NCBI RefSeq assembly: GCF_032854445.1
Contig: NC_088301.1
Span: 15,680,281-15,744,280, forward strand
DNA from: Liolophura sinensis
Lineage: Eukaryota > Mollusca > Polyplacophora > Chitonida > Chitonidae
Direction of reading: 5' to 3'
DNA length: 64,000 nt
Made by a program: the position numbers and the translations under genes. The notes below the pieces were generated by a model. The model worked only from the letters and a program-made list of their open reading frames with translations. It did not search any database and was not told where the DNA came from. Shown here piece after piece: positions 1 to 28,920 of the stretch (position 1 is the stretch's first letter; each line of letters opens with the position of its first letter).

Positions 1-593
1 GCTATAACCAAACTAGAGGTTGAACTCTGGTATCTCGCAAGGTGATATATTTATTTGATGGCATGGTGTTTTACATGTACACCATACTTACATTGTAAAA
101 ATTTTTCTCCACTCGGGCCATGCCAGACATAAAAAAAGAAAAAGATACTTTTTGCTGCTTTGTTTGGTGTCCCTATAATGTGGCTGTGTGGGGTGTCCTG
201 TCTGGTGTGTTTGGAATGATGCTCACCCTGCCACAAGAAGACACATTACCCTGTGTAGGCCTATATATACATGCTCAATGACTTTAATTCTAGTCATCAT
301 GTAACTTAGTAGGTGTATGACATTAAAGAACCCCCAAGGAAGCAAGTATATTTCACTCAAACAACAGTGCCCATCACTGGTTAGAAGAAACCATACCCAG
401 GAACCCACGACCGTCCACAGGTGACTGACAACCTTCTCCCGTACAACCATCTCGCATATTTGGCGTGGATGTGGTAATTAAAATGAGCATCTAGTCTGCA
501 CGGCTGTCATCCATGCAGATCCTATTTGCCTAATCTGACATAACATAACACATTTAACACTACACAATTAGCTGGTGATGGTCAAATATTCTG
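1..593. other. Gene-free start of window with a diverged SINE-like fragment
   Basis: No coding exon is recognisable. Around 176-345 the sequence (GGGGTGTCCTGTCTGGTGT, then CACAAGAAGACACA and a CATCATGTAACT stretch) resembles the better preserved dispersed repeat at 23310-23590, so it is probably an old copy of that family. The short open frames here look like chance. Confidence 0.4.
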
Positions 594-745
594 CGTGGGA
601 AGGTCTGCCAGCAACCTGCGGATGGTCGTGCGTTTCCCGAGGGCTCTGCCCGGTTTCCACCCACCATAATGCTGGCCGCTGTCGTATAAGTGAAATATTC
701 TTGAGTATGGCGTAAAACACCAACCAAATAAATAAATCAAATATT
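594..745 (+). repeat. SINE family A, 5'-truncated copy
   Basis: The body and tail of the commonest repeat of this window are present: GGAAGGTCTGCCAGCAACCT, the CACCATAATGCTGGCCGCTG block, GTGAAATATTCTTGAGTATGG and an AAATAAATAAAT end. The tRNA-like head is missing. Full-length copies are at 17462-17730, 20657-20925 and 63440-63690. Confidence 0.85.
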
Positions 746-3700
746 CTGCTTTTTTTTGAGAGAGCAATGCAAGTTTCCTTATATATAGTGTGTTGATTTA
801 TACTCACTTTGACCAAAAACACAAAACATAAACATTTACTGGTGAGAAAATAAATACATGTAAATTAATAACAATCCTACAATGCAGCGATATAGTATCA
901 TAAACAAGGGAAATAAACATTATGCATTCATGTACATGTAGGCTAAATATTTTAAAGGTTCTCGGTCAAAATATGCAGGCTTAGGGCAGATTCCATGAAG
1001 ATCACTGGAAACAGAAGCAAATGTGTGTTACCCTTACAGAATTAATAATAATAACCAGAAATACATTCTACTGATCGATTTATATATGCTAAGGAAAAGT
1101 GTACAGTTACTGTGACAGCTAGTAGTTGTAGTTATAATGCCAGGAGGCATTAAAGATATTAAACTGACACTGGACTTCTTTCACAGCAAATATCCAAATC
1201 TCCACTTTGAATTTACTTTCAGCATTCCTGACTTTGACAAGCAAATACTTGTTTGTTCGAATGTTTTCACATTCTCATGAAAGCTTTGTCCTAGCTCCTT
1301 CCATATGAAGGCGTTTGAAAGAGGCTAACCCGGGAAAGTTTGAGTGAACAATTTATATTTACTATAAATCAAATTGTCTGTATTTACCAAGAACAGTTCA
1401 AATTATTGCCTTTCAGTAAATACAACACTCATACCTGCATCGTTCTGTTTAGTGTTTAAATGCTTTTAACGAGTTTTAATTTTGAACACTACCGTGTGCA
1501 AAGACAAGACCAATAATTGTGAAACATATTTGGGTTATTCTACAATAAGAAATTCCATTGGATTTGCATTTATTGATTTTTTGCCAAAAAATACCAGTAT
1601 ATAGCCTCTTTAACCGTCACTCAAAAACATGCATTTGACTAATCACGCATAATATTATCAATATTGTCACAAATACACGCACCCGATGACGTATGTTTCA
1701 CCGAACGAGTGTCCAGAATGATGTCTCCGTAGAGTGTGGTGGGACACCGAGCGTGTGGGACATCCAACCATTTCATCACATTCTGAATATGTCAGTCATA
1801 ATTAAGTGTAGCACAGATGTTTGGCATTAAAATGATAAAAAAAATGAAACTATATGAACTAGAATGTAAACATTAACAATTTTGCCATAATGCAATTAAG
1901 TCAGAAAGTCTATTTTATGATAATCAGGTGCCTATTTGCAGGTACAGGTACACATAAGCACTCTGCATCTTTGCTGTGGGAAACCAGGTGGTAATCAACA
2001 CGAGCTCAATTCTAGCATTTACTGCATGTTGCCCTGAACTGCACGCGCATCACCTGTGTTTTTGTGTGGGTACCAGAATACATTTTTCCTGATGTTCACC
2101 AGAAGGAAGGAATTTTTGGGAGTCTTTTATCAGTAATCTTTCACTCAATGGTAAAAAAAAGTTATTCCAACATTCAGTGTCTTGATTAGAGCTGGAAAAA
2201 AACTTCCTGTGGTGTCAGAAATAGCGTCAGTTCACCTTAGAATTTAAACAATTGAACGTGTTTAAACCTTGTTACAAAAATCCCCAAAACATCAATGAAA
2301 GAAAGTATATTTATGCATAGTTTTAAGTTGTCTATTTAGTAATGCCTACTTTAAATTTTGGAAGTCTTTTCCTTCAAGACACACATAACCAGAACACACA
2401 CAGGTAAAATAAAACTTGTTATTATTTATTATAAATTGAAGTAACAATCGGAACACCAAACAACTGTCAAAATGTTAATTTGTATCTGTTAAAAGATACC
2501 ACTACAGGATACCAGCATAATGTACAAGCTGTAGATTTACAGCGTCGAAAATGCAACGTTGTCACCCCATTGATGGATAAATGGTGACTTTGTTATCTTG
2601 TGTTATTTCTGCACATGTGTAAGACATAACATCACATACATTCTCACACTATTGGTGTGAGAAACTTTACACCGGACTTGCTAGCCTACTACTGGAGAGT
2701 GATTATTTCAAGCAACATGAAATTGAACTGAAAAGAAAACTTTGGTTTTAAGGAAAATGAAGAAAGTTGTGCCAAAAAAAAAAAAAAAAAAAAGAGAAAG
2801 AAAAAAAAAAAAGAGAAAGAAAAAAAGATTTTTGAGGCATGTTTCATATCTTTTAATAACAACTGTTTTTGCATATCTGTTTCAATGGTCGGAAATTTGT
2901 AGAAATGACATCGATGAACTTACAGCAAGGGAACATGGGACCAGCTCGTCTAACTTACTCCCAGATGTCTTTAGCTTTAATAATATATTAAATAAATATT
3001 TTTACACTTCTCCAACCAGCTGATAATGCTGAGACTGTACATGCTTATGTTCAGCTGTTTAATCTTATAGCCATTTCAGCGGTGCAGTAAGTTGAGAGAG
3101 TTCACAAAAATGATTAAATGTGTATAGTGTGTACATGCTGTAACTTTCTGTCCCATGCATTCAACTATTCTCCTGTCCTTTAATTTTAAATGCTTCATAT
3201 CAGAGTTTGCATTTGATTGCAGGAGTGTGTTGTAATCAAGTCTAATTTTCTCTGACGACTACTTTTCTTACACCAATACGGTATGAATATCTATACGTTA
3301 CAAGTCATAATTTTTGCCAGCAGGTTGCCAAAGCTTACGGGTGTACCCCAGCAGTCACTTTTTCTAAACAAAATAATGACCTCCATCGTCGTGTAAGTCA
3401 AAAAAAATTCTTGATTACCTGTATGGAGTTAAACAATATTGAAATAAATGAATAAATAAATAGGCCTAAATATACAGTGTACTTAACAGCTGCATCGGTT
3501 TGTCATTTGCTTGTTGGAAATATATCTGTACCTTGTAATGGTACAATGGTGTAATCTTGAACAATTCAGCTCACCTTTCTGCAATACTAATGTGGCTAAT
3601 ATCAACTGAATCTACGTGAAGGCACTTCAGTCTTAACACTCTGTGTCATTATATCAATATGTGAGAATCTCAGTACCCAGTGCTAGCCTACAGTTAAGTT

Positions 3701-5290
3701 TAACAGACAGATATGGCCAGAGGCCAAGAATATCTTTTAGTACACCACATCCACCGAAACCCACTAAAATATATGTAGCACACATATGAAGATTATAAAT
3801 TCAGTCCATGCTGTTTAATTTGTTGCTAAAATGTTTTTTGCAGTTCTAAGTGTTTTTATTTCTCCATCTATAAACCATGCTGACTACCCTACACGGAGGG
3901 CTCTTATAATACTAAAGTAATGATATTGCCTAAATTAATAATCCAAACATCACTTATAATTACCAAGATATAATAAATGAGCCCCCCTAAAAAACAAAAA
4001 CAAAAAATGTTAAATCGCCCCCCACCCAAAAAAAAAGAGAAAGAAAATGGATTAATTTGACATCATATATAGATATACACATGAAATACTTTTCTTAGAA
4101 ATGCTTGTGATGTTAAAGCATTTGACATCTATATACACTTGCTTTAAATACAAGAAGTTACACCCAATTACTACCGTGTATTCACATGCATTTCATGGGA
4201 AAAGGGTTGGATGAACATGCACTTTCGATGAACATACACTCCTGGTAGCTTTCATTAAGCAAAAAAAAATTAAGCATTAATCAAAAAAAAAGAAAAAAAA
4301 GGGAACTGTAAAGAAACACCAAAGAATTTAACTGGACTTCACCGCCTACATTTCAGCCACATGAAAAAAAAAGTCATAAGTTAAAATATCAAGTACGTGT
4401 GTGACATATGTGTGTGTAGCTCATGCATAAGTCTACCTAAATTGGCATTTTATATCTTCTAGAGCTAAATTATTTTTCACATAACGTTTCAGCAATGTTT
4501 TCTCCAGACTATATTGGGGAAAAAAAATTTGTACATCTGGAGTGGTACCTGTTCAAATGTAAACTACTTATATACGTGGAACAAACATGCAATGAGGTTA
4601 ATTGCAATGTATTAGAAGTTAACAAATGGTCAACTGACTAACCAATCATAATACACTTGTTTGAGTGTGCCAAGTAAGATCTTAGTCACCTCGTAAGGAA
4701 TAACATCTTTGACAATGCATATGTATTAATCCTCTCAAGAATGAAACATTCCTAGCACATATTCCTTCTTTTCCTGACGCTGAGTGCTATATTATATGGT
4801 GAAGCCTTTTCCCTTTTAAAAATAAAGCTTCGAGGACTATGGTAACAGCTGCTTAAATCAAGCGATACCTGTTCTACTCAAATACAATAGACACCATAAA
4901 GCTTTAATTTGCAATCATTTAGAGTGTTAGTTAGTGGAAAAACAACACCTAACATTTAACAGTAACCTAGACATGTTGTACTACTTATCTTTGGTTCTCA
5001 TTAATTAATTTTGACACTCAAAATAACCTACATTGTACAGCACTTCATTTCCAAACACAAGGTCAAAGGATCAGAGTTTAAAAAACTTTCAATCAGCCAC
5101 ATTAAACTCCACTCCTTATTAACTGAAAGACGGGTAGTCCAATAAATAATTAAACTTGTCACTTTTGTTTTAACATTACTAACCTAATACAACAATAATT
5201 TCTGAAGTGACAGTCACACAAGTTCAGTACATTTATAAGGGTCAAGCTTTCAGGACATAACACAATAAAAATACTTCTAACAAAATCTAT
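746..5290. other. Long gene-free AT-rich stretch
   Basis: No exon with recognisable protein similarity on either strand. The only notable item is low-complexity DNA: an A/G-only tract at about 2776-2828, and several poly-A runs between 3960 and 4370. The open frame across the purine tract (2742-3023) codes a lysine/arginine run and is not a credible gene. Part of the right side could be a long 3' UTR of the BLCAP homologue, but a nearer polyadenylation signal exists. Confidence 0.5.
2776..2828. repeat. Polypurine (A/G) low-complexity tract
   Basis: About 50 consecutive bases of only A and G, with AAAGAGAAAG interruptions. It could form triplex-type structures, or it may be sequencing-length uncertain. 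No gene relation is seen. Confidence 0.8.
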
Positions 5291-6292
5291 TACTTCCACT
5301 TGTAATGGTTCAGGTTGAGAAATTACATGCACTTGCCAGTCTCACATCTTTAGTCCTCTTTTTCACTTTAATATTGGAAGCAACTTTGCCTCTTATATGC
5401 ATTTCATTTGCATACAATAGTTTAACATTTACACAACCACAGGACAAAATTCAATTCGTTTCACTTAGCCATGTAAAAGATATATTTCATGTTGTCGTCT
5501 TATTGTATTTGGCACAGTTTATCTTCCATCTCCTTTTGCCATCGCATAAAACTCTACATCCTAGTTCTTCACAATGTATCGTTAACAATAGCAGCTTATA
5601 TAGTGTTAGACACAGTAATATACAGCCAGGCTCACAGAAGTAACAGTAAATTCAACTTAAATCACAAGAGGTGTAAACAAACGTTTAGGTCAACAAATTC
5701 TCACACATTTGTCAGCCATCAAAAATACAAGTCTCTTGAAATATTGGCAGATGGTGTTACAATCATTGTCAGCATTGGTTTCTTCTGTTCCTTCATTTTA
5801 CCCTCCAGGCTTTTCTAACATCACAACATTTAAACGCAGCAAGAAGTTCTCTGTCAGCGAGAACATGTGCACTCTTAGTTGGGAGATGTGAGATGTAGTG
5901 GCAAATGGACAGCTGTTGGCCAAACAACGCTTATAACTGACAATGGCAATTGTGACTAGATTTTTTTCAGCAACTTGCCCAAAGCCTTCTGTATACAATT
6001 AATTCATCTGAAGTATGAGGGTCATGTCACTATTTATTCTACTGTGATCACTGAGAGTACAGACAGTGGAGTGTCTATATAATGAGAAGTGAGGGCTTGA
6101 AGCCACTCAGTTGTCTCAAGCGGAGATGTATACGTAGTTCAGATGTACCAAAACTATAGCATACTCGCAACAGGACCAAGGCTGCTTTCTACTTTCAACG
6201 CAGCAGGGCACTTCTTTCTGTCACTTTCACAATCTCATCTCACATTTACAAAATGTTTTTTCACAACAATGTCATCGACTATCGCCTTTTCT
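5291..6292 (-). other. Probable 3' UTR and downstream flank of the BLCAP homologue
   Basis: This lies directly downstream (minus strand) of the BLCAP stop codon. On the minus strand an AATAAA polyadenylation hexamer is visible at 6033-6038, about 255 bases after the stop, so a short 3' UTR of roughly 270-300 bases is plausible. Open frames on the plus strand here (5305-5643, 5489-5818, 6143-6391) have no recognisable similarity and overlap the UTR or the BLCAP CDS antisense. Confidence 0.4.
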
Positions 6293-6541
6293 TTATCCTC
6301 CGCACCCGACACCATGGCAGTCATCATCCGGGCAGTGCCAGAACAAACAGTTACCTACACAGCTGTAGCAGACGAGGAAAACTGCCGCTAGAAATACGAC
6401 GCTACAAATCGTGCAGGGTTTTCTCTCCAAGAAGAAGCTAGTCAGATACAAAACCATGAACATGGCGTGGTTGTATATGAAGGCCGGGTTTAACGGCTTG
6501 GGCATCAACAACACTGGAATCAACCATTGCAAGCAATACAT
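6293..6541 (-). CDS. BLCAP: BLCAP (bladder cancer-associated protein) homologue, intronless CDS
   Basis: The 82-residue product starts [12 protein letters not shown] and contains PKPLNPA and [19 protein letters not shown], followed by CYSCVGNC. This is the highly conserved BLCAP signature; the vertebrate protein is 87 residues. The family is a tiny membrane protein with two hydrophobic segments (here about residues 4-13 plus 27-38, and 47-65), reported to influence growth and apoptosis; its biochemical role is unsettled. The C-terminus is Cys/His/Asp-rich and diverges from vertebrates. The CDS is uninterrupted, as in vertebrates. The start is fixed by the family's invariant MYCLQW. It is transcribed away from ELP3, with 430 bases between the two ATGs, suggesting a shared promoter. 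Residues Y2, Q5 and K15, which are A-to-I edited in mammalian BLCAP mRNA, are all present. Identity is nearly certain. Confidence 0.95.
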   Translation of the reverse strand: MYCLQWLIPVLLMPKPLNPAFIYNHAMFMVLYLTSFFLERKPCTICSVVFLAAVFLVCYSCVGNCLFWHCPDDDCHGVGCGG

Positions 6542-6971
6542 GATTACTCGATGATATGTTCTCCACGCAACGATAATTAGCTCTACAGCAAATGATTCTC
6601 ACACGGAGTATTTCGTAAGATTGTTTCTTTCCGTTCACTTCGAAGTTTCCGGAAGTTGACACACGACTCTTAGAGTTACGTGTAGATTACATGAAGCCGC
6701 GGTAAGTATTTATTTATGAACTATTTTTATAAATCACATATCAGATATAATATTGTATAATAAGCGACATATTTCTTGTTCTTTCCTTAGATATTTTAGA
6801 TACACAATCTTTTAAAAAGAACGATTGTCTTGCTTGAAGAATTACAAAAGACGGCTATGAATTTGTCCTCATCGTTTACGGTCAAGGACGCACCGAGACA
6901 CATGGGAGTGTGTTGACTGACAGGTTCTGTGGCAAATTTGTCTTCGTTGATGTCTTTAGATTGAATCTGTC
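6542..6971. promoter_or_regulatory. Divergent promoter and 5' UTR region between BLCAP and ELP3
   Basis: Only 430 bases separate the two start codons, so both 5' UTRs and both promoters must lie here (unless far upstream noncoding exons exist). On the ELP3 side a candidate 5' UTR intron runs from a GTAAGT donor at 6702 to a TTCTTTCCTTAG acceptor ending at 6790. No TATA box is obvious. In the putative ELP3 leader, an ATG at about 6856 opens a short upstream frame that ends in TGA before the ELP3 ATG. Promoter function is inferred from geometry alone. Confidence 0.55.
6702..6790 (+). other. Candidate 5' UTR intron of ELP3
   Basis: A consensus donor (GCG|GTAAGT) and a pyrimidine-rich acceptor (TTCTTTCCTTAG) bracket 89 bases just upstream of the ELP3 start exon. 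This would place the 5' end of ELP3 close to that of BLCAP. It is inferred from splice-site quality only. Confidence 0.4.
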
Positions 6972-23791
<16,820 letters not shown>

Positions 23792-24925
23792 TGAGGAGTT
23801 GTGGTGCTAAGATAATCAGCAACTGGCACAGACCAATGTTCGTGGCTTTAGTCAGCGCAAATCCATTACAACACTACAAATTCCACCCCACCCCCCCACC
23901 CCCACGATGCATTTTTGGAAAATGTATACCTTGATACCTTACAGGGGTTGTTGTCTTAAGTCGTACACTCTAAGTGGAGAGTAGCGGATTACCGGTAGCC
24001 CATCAGTGACAGTAGTTCACATCTCTGTCACACTTCAGTGAGCCTTCATCAGCTTGGCCAGACAGGAAGAAACACTTAAGGGTTTAACTTTTTATGTGAT
24101 TTTTACGACTGTTTTTCAGTCATGCCAATGCGGTTTAAACTCTGGACACATTGATAGACCTATATAAGCTGGAAATTTGCAGAAAAAAAGAGGCGTTTGC
24201 GGATTTTTGGCTTTCAACACGAGGGTACAGTGCATTTGTGACATAAGTATTGATTAGCTGTGTTCAACTGAAAGTCGGCCAATAGAATCTTTCGTTGGAT
24301 ATACATGACATGTTGTCAAAACTTTTGGTTCTTGAAATTTGAAAGCTAATTTTTAGTCATTCATAATAACTAGTGGTATTAACAACTTACACGAAGACTA
24401 TCTGAAAAAAAAATTCAGTTTATTTTAAACATCGTTGTGTAAACTGGCGGGCAGTGAAAGACTATACGAGTGCATGGTAGAAATAATTCTGGAGAAACAA
24501 TGATAATGGCGACACGACTCGATACAAACCTTTCTTAAAGAAAAATAATGTTTAGATCAAGGGACAATCCTGGGTCGAGTCACACCTAGGAAGACTTTAG
24601 AAGAGGAAGTTCCTTCCCAGTGAAGCAGCACTAGATAAGAGAGCAGTGGAAATCCCTCCTGCAACAAGGAGGCACATTTCATGCTCTCTGAGAACTCTTT
24701 CGTCGTCATATGACTGAAAAATTGTCAAGTACGACGTTAAACATCAAGTACTCAATGATCAAACGCAATCACCCATGTTCCATTCTTGTACAAGCCTTGT
24801 ACACAACAGACATGATTTTTTTCCGCTTTTTCTTTGTTCAGTTTCGATTAATTTACCTGTTTTCCGTTTTTTTTCTGTGTAGTAACATTTTGTAAAGTTC
24901 CGATTTATTTCCTCAAAATAAAGTC
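23792..24925 (+). other. ELP3 3' UTR and downstream flank
   Basis: The first clear AATAAA after the ELP3 stop is at 24917-24922, which would give a 3' UTR of about 1.1 kb. A C/A-rich run (CCACCCCACCCCCCCACCCC) is at 23883-23902. A family B SINE remnant lies inside, at 24600-24765. The true cleavage site cannot be fixed from sequence alone. Confidence 0.45.
24600..24765 (+). repeat. SINE family B, 5'-truncated copy
   Basis: AGCAGTGGAAATCCCTCCTG, CAACAAGGAGGCACATTTCA, GTCGTCATATGACTGAAAAA and GTCAAGTACGACGTTAAACA match the 50703-50956 copy. The poor match to the CACT-repeat tail suggests age. Confidence 0.8.
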
Positions 24926-25108
24926 GAAGATTCTGTCAATTTGCCGATGCATGTCTACCGAAATCTGGCATTGCCGGAGGTTATAATGTTATCTGAATGG
25001 AGTCTATTGTCCAGTCAGATCGTGTGTTTCATTAAGCCGAACTGTTTCAACCAATCGGGAACAAGATACCATTATTCGAAGGCAGAAGCAGAGCCAACCC
25101 GGTCAAAA

Positions 25109-26039
25109 ATGGCGGCAACGTCTCGGAGTATCGTGGATCGATCAGATAAAGATTTTGATGCGCGTACAGTGGACAAGGGGTTGAAAAACATCTAGAGGTG
25201 GGATTGGCTTGAACGGAAGGTCGAACGGGAATACGTGGGAAAATTCATGAAGAAGATAACACCCGCCGGTTTGGCTTTCTGCGAGTTGTGCCACAAAGAT
25301 GTGCATTATGGGTGTCGCGGATGGAAGGCGCTAGCACAGCACATCGGCCAGAAAATTCACAGAGATAACCTGAAAATACGGTCGTCTAACTACAGTCTAT
25401 CTGGTAAGTTCTCTTCCCTTATCAACATTCAGAGTGGAGTAAGGTTTAGGGGTCCTCCAGTAAGCCCATTGTAGTCGGACAATAGAGGCGGACTTGAATG
25501 AATGGAGTGACGTAGAGGGCCCACGGACCGTTATTCTTTACCAGTTCCACCTGTGCAGAGATGATCACGTAGTAAGGGAGGTAACTCCCCGCTCTTATCT
25601 TCTGCTTGTTGGTCAGCTTTTTGAACTTTCCGTTAAATATCAGGCTGTTCTGTCCTGTTTCCATGGACCCCAGGTTGAATCTTCCTTCAATGTAACGAAT
25701 GACGTCATTGATGCCAAATCTGGGAGACTCAACATTGAAACCTACCAAGCCATACAAAACATAAAATATGGTTTGAAAGCTTCTGGTAAATCTGCTGTGG
25801 AGTATTTCAAGAAGAGGGACCATCTCCATGATAAGGTTGATCACACTCTTGTGAGGAATGTCAAGCGATCATTCAGCCAGTATAAGGCCATTCTTGAAGA
25901 GAAGAATTCAGTTGCCACAGAAAAACAGAAACAGCTGGACATTAGGGCACAGAGCACTTTGACGAAAAGGAAAGCCAAGGAGTTATGTCAAAAGGCAGCC
26001 AAGAAAGCCAGAGTGGAACACCATGGTGCCATTGAATGA
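25109..26039 (+). pseudogene. Broken zinc-finger gene with hAT-like C-terminus
   Basis: One frame starts at the ATG at 25109 (MAATSRSIVDRSD), hits a TAG at 25193-25195, then continues in the same frame with RWDWLERKVEREYVGKF and a CELCHKDVHYG...HIGQKIH segment (Cys2His2/BED-like spacing), to a GTAAGT donor-like site after about 25402. A second frame, 25494-26039, carries SCFHGPQVESSFNVTNDVID, then SGRLNIETYQAIQNIKYGL and a Lys-rich tail. Such a block looks like the end of hAT-type or hAT-derived proteins, where a similar motif follows the RNase H core. The long middle part expected between the two blocks is absent. I do not know the family name. It is most likely a deleted, dead copy of a mobile or transposon-derived gene family. 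Confidence 0.55.
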
Positions 26040-27140
26040 AAAACTGGACAGTTGTATTCTGTGCCATAACATGCCAATCTAAACATTTGACTGAAAATGC
26101 TGAAAATGACCTGTACACTACTAACAATGTCTGAACCAGAAAAAATCTGTTACATGTATTAAATTTTGGCTTTGGTGCATTCTTCTCTCTGTCCAGAAGA
26201 TTAGAGTTCTGTGGGGACAAAGCAGATGGGAAAATCTGTAAGTCAGGAAACAGTGTTGGTTTTCTTCATATTTTACAGGATTCTAGTTTGATTTTAATAG
26301 CCAAAAACGTCCCAGAATCCATTTTCAGCCATGCAGATTTTTCTAGCTTAAGGAGCCTAGGCGGCCCCTGGACCCCGGCCTTTTTGGGCTATGATAGTAA
26401 ATTTCAGCTATTTTCTTGGTTCACCACAATCATGTCTGAATACAAGTAGGGAGGAAGACCAGCGGTCGGTAGATTCAAGACAATGCTGCGGTAGACTCAC
26501 GAAAATGCTGGGGATATGATGCCTAATGCAGTGGGGGTATTGAATGCTCACCTGTAAATAATGACACACAACCATCGACTTTAAATATTGGATAGCATAG
26601 ATGAAGAATACAACCTGGAAAACGGCATGGTAACAGTTTTGAGAAGGGGATATAGCAAAGATATATTTTCACTAAATTGATGTTCCGTTAGCAATATTTT
26701 TATCATTTTCTTTTTTTAAACAACCTCGTATAATGAAAAATGACATTGCCGTGCATAAGCTGCCAGAGAAGGCTGGCTGTATGGGCCATGGTATGTCGGC
26801 TTTATTGGCCAGGTTATGCCTATACTCCAGCTGGGCCGGCTGCCACGGCAGTGTCATTCGCAGTGAGCGCTTCGTGGGAGACTTATCTGATTTATTTGAT
26901 TGGTGTTTTATGGAGACTTCTCTGATCTACCAGCTTACTTTCAATATGGCTCAGTTAGTGAGCGTCTGTAATTATTGAGAAGGTGCGGTAAATAAACAAA
27001 ACTACAGATGTGAACTGGTTGATTTGGGCTGAAATCTTGCCACCACTTTTTCCTGCATGAACAAAAGTATATTATTAACTCTTCCATACTTCATCTATTA
27101 AATATGGGAATCCAAATTCCTCCAGCGTTGTTTTCAAGGA
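26040..27140. other. Gene-free stretch with a possible hAT remnant
   Basis: Around 26340-26375 the GC-rich GAGCCTAGGCGGCCCCTGG contrasts with its surroundings. A 16-base core of it recurs inverted at about 46423-46438, upstream of the hAT pseudogene, so this may be the end of a related element. The open frames at 26672-26978 show no recognisable domain. Confidence 0.35.
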
Positions 27141-27148
27141 AACTTAAA

Positions 27149-27751
27149 CCCGTCCATACTATCCAACATCACTCAACTTTTCTGGACTCAACAAGAGTTA
27201 ACTTAAAGTTGAGTCAGTAAGTTGAGCCATTTTGAGTAGTCTGGACGGGTTCTTCAACTCCGTTCAACAACGCTCAACACCATCCAACATTGCTGAATCG
27301 GAAATGTGCATGTGTATTTTTTGTCAACAAGTTGAGTCAAGTTCAGTGAAAGTGATCAATCAGCGAGCGTGTAGAAATAACGTGGCCGTCTTTAGGCAAG
27401 TGATGTGGGCAAAATGGCGGTACCATAGGCAAAAGAGAGAAACTGGTCTCACAACGAGACAGTTTTGTTGATACAGGAGCATGAAAGAGACCATTGCCTG
27501 TACAACACTCTCTCTAAAGATTACAAACAGGGACAAAAGAAAATCATTGTCTCGTGCATTCGAGAGAAAGATGGAAATTTCACTCCAATTTATCCAAACT
27601 TTGGTTAAAAAAAAAGAGAAAAACACAGCTCAACAAACGACAACAGTGTTGGACAATGCTGACATATCTGATTTGTTGTATGAACTTAACTCAGCAGCAT
27701 TCAACTGGCTAATGAGTCAACAAAAGTTGAACGATGTTGGATAGCCTGGGG
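27149..27751. mobile_element. Harbinger-like non-autonomous DNA transposon
   Basis: The left end (CCCGTCCATACTATCCAACA, TCACTCAACTTTT) and the inverted right end (CCCCAGGCTATCCAACATCG, TTCAACTTTTG) form imperfect terminal inverted repeats of about 40 bases. The left side also folds on itself, because AACCCGTCCA near 27147 recurs inverted as TGGACGGGTT at 27242-27251. Tips of this type (CCATAC...CCAACAT) resemble Harbinger ends. The inner frames (27232-27471, 27481-27744) show no transposase motif I can recognise. Confidence 0.6.
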
Positions 27752-27759
27752 CTTTACAT

Positions 27760-28559
27760 GTAATTAAATCGGACGGTTGTCACAGTGTATGTGCATGTAG
27801 ATGCGATTATGTAAATAAAGATATGTTTTCATTCTTGTGTCATTATGTTCCTAACTTTACCATCTGTTACCATATTTTCTTGTCAGTATTATTTTATAAA
27901 TACAACTAAAGGGTAGTCAAGGGCGGGTATGCCATTATATATTGGTGGCTATGGTTTATTGTGTTCAGGCGACTTGACGAGCCTCCACCTTTCTGTCTGC
28001 TGTGAAGACTCCATGTCGTTGAGGCTTCAATTCAGTATCAGATTTTTACATCATAGATATCAGCTAAGACTTAAAATCCCTTGTCGTTAACGTATACGTT
28101 TCGTGAAGAGAAAACCAAGTATCTATGCGAGTGTAAGGGAAATAGCCCAGCCAATAGCCCTGGAACTTGGCTTACTGTAGAATTATGTCTGTGTCTTTGA
28201 CATGGCATTTCGGTGAGGCAGCTCTATAAATACATGTTAAACCACACGGAAACAAAACGGAAATATTGTGCCGCCTTTGTCATCCATGATGTACTGTCCG
28301 GGAAGACAGCTACGTTGACAGAGGTGAAGGTTTGTCAGAGAGGGGCATTGGGAAGAGGCAGCCACCTGACAAATCTTCTTACTCTTACCCCACTGCCTGA
28401 ATCTGAAATTTGACGGTATCAATGGTTTTCTTTTGGTGGCTGCGGTAGGACCATTGAGTTAATCGAATTTGTTGTTCAACCCAGTTTATACAACTTAGTC
28501 ATATATGACTCATTCAGTGAAACCATTAAAATCACTGTTTTAAATTATATGTCTTGCGT
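27760..28559. other. Gene-free stretch
   Basis: No repeat family or coding region is recognised. The frame at 28213-28413 has no recognisable motif. Confidence 0.45.
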
Positions 28560-28735
28560 CCTCAAAGTCAAGAGACCTGGGATCAAACCCGTGTCGGGCT
28601 CATTGCAAAGACTTTAAAAAGTGTACCCTGTTGCTAGCTGAGTGCTCAGCACTGAGAGGTTAAAGCAAGGAAACAGAACTGGTCGGCCCAGTGTAAGAAC
28701 AAGGTGTGGGTTGTGACAGGCCGCATGCACAAATG
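28560..28735 (+). repeat. Dispersed repeat family C, 5' part
   Basis: It begins near GACCTGGGATCAAACCCGTG, which resembles a tRNA T-arm (B-box), and continues CATTGCAAAGACTTTAAAAA, CTCAGCACTGAGAGGTTAAA and GGAAACAGAACTGGTCGGCC. This copy preserves the head that the 23310 copy lacks. Confidence 0.65.
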
Positions 28736-28920
28736 ATGGCGTGGTCAAATCAATTCTCGCTGGTTGTCCTGAGGTTTGCCAGATACATGTAACTGACATA
28801 CTGTGGCGCCTTTCTTTTCCATACCCCACGAACATTATCGGTATAAATGAAACTCTGTTGCGATCAGCATTAATCAAAATTCAGCTACAGTGTATCATAT
28901 GTTTGTTTAAACGCAATGCC

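Noticed and set aside
2689-3023. Phe-run and Lys-run frames
   Set aside because: Produced by the polypurine tract and poly-A; no family.
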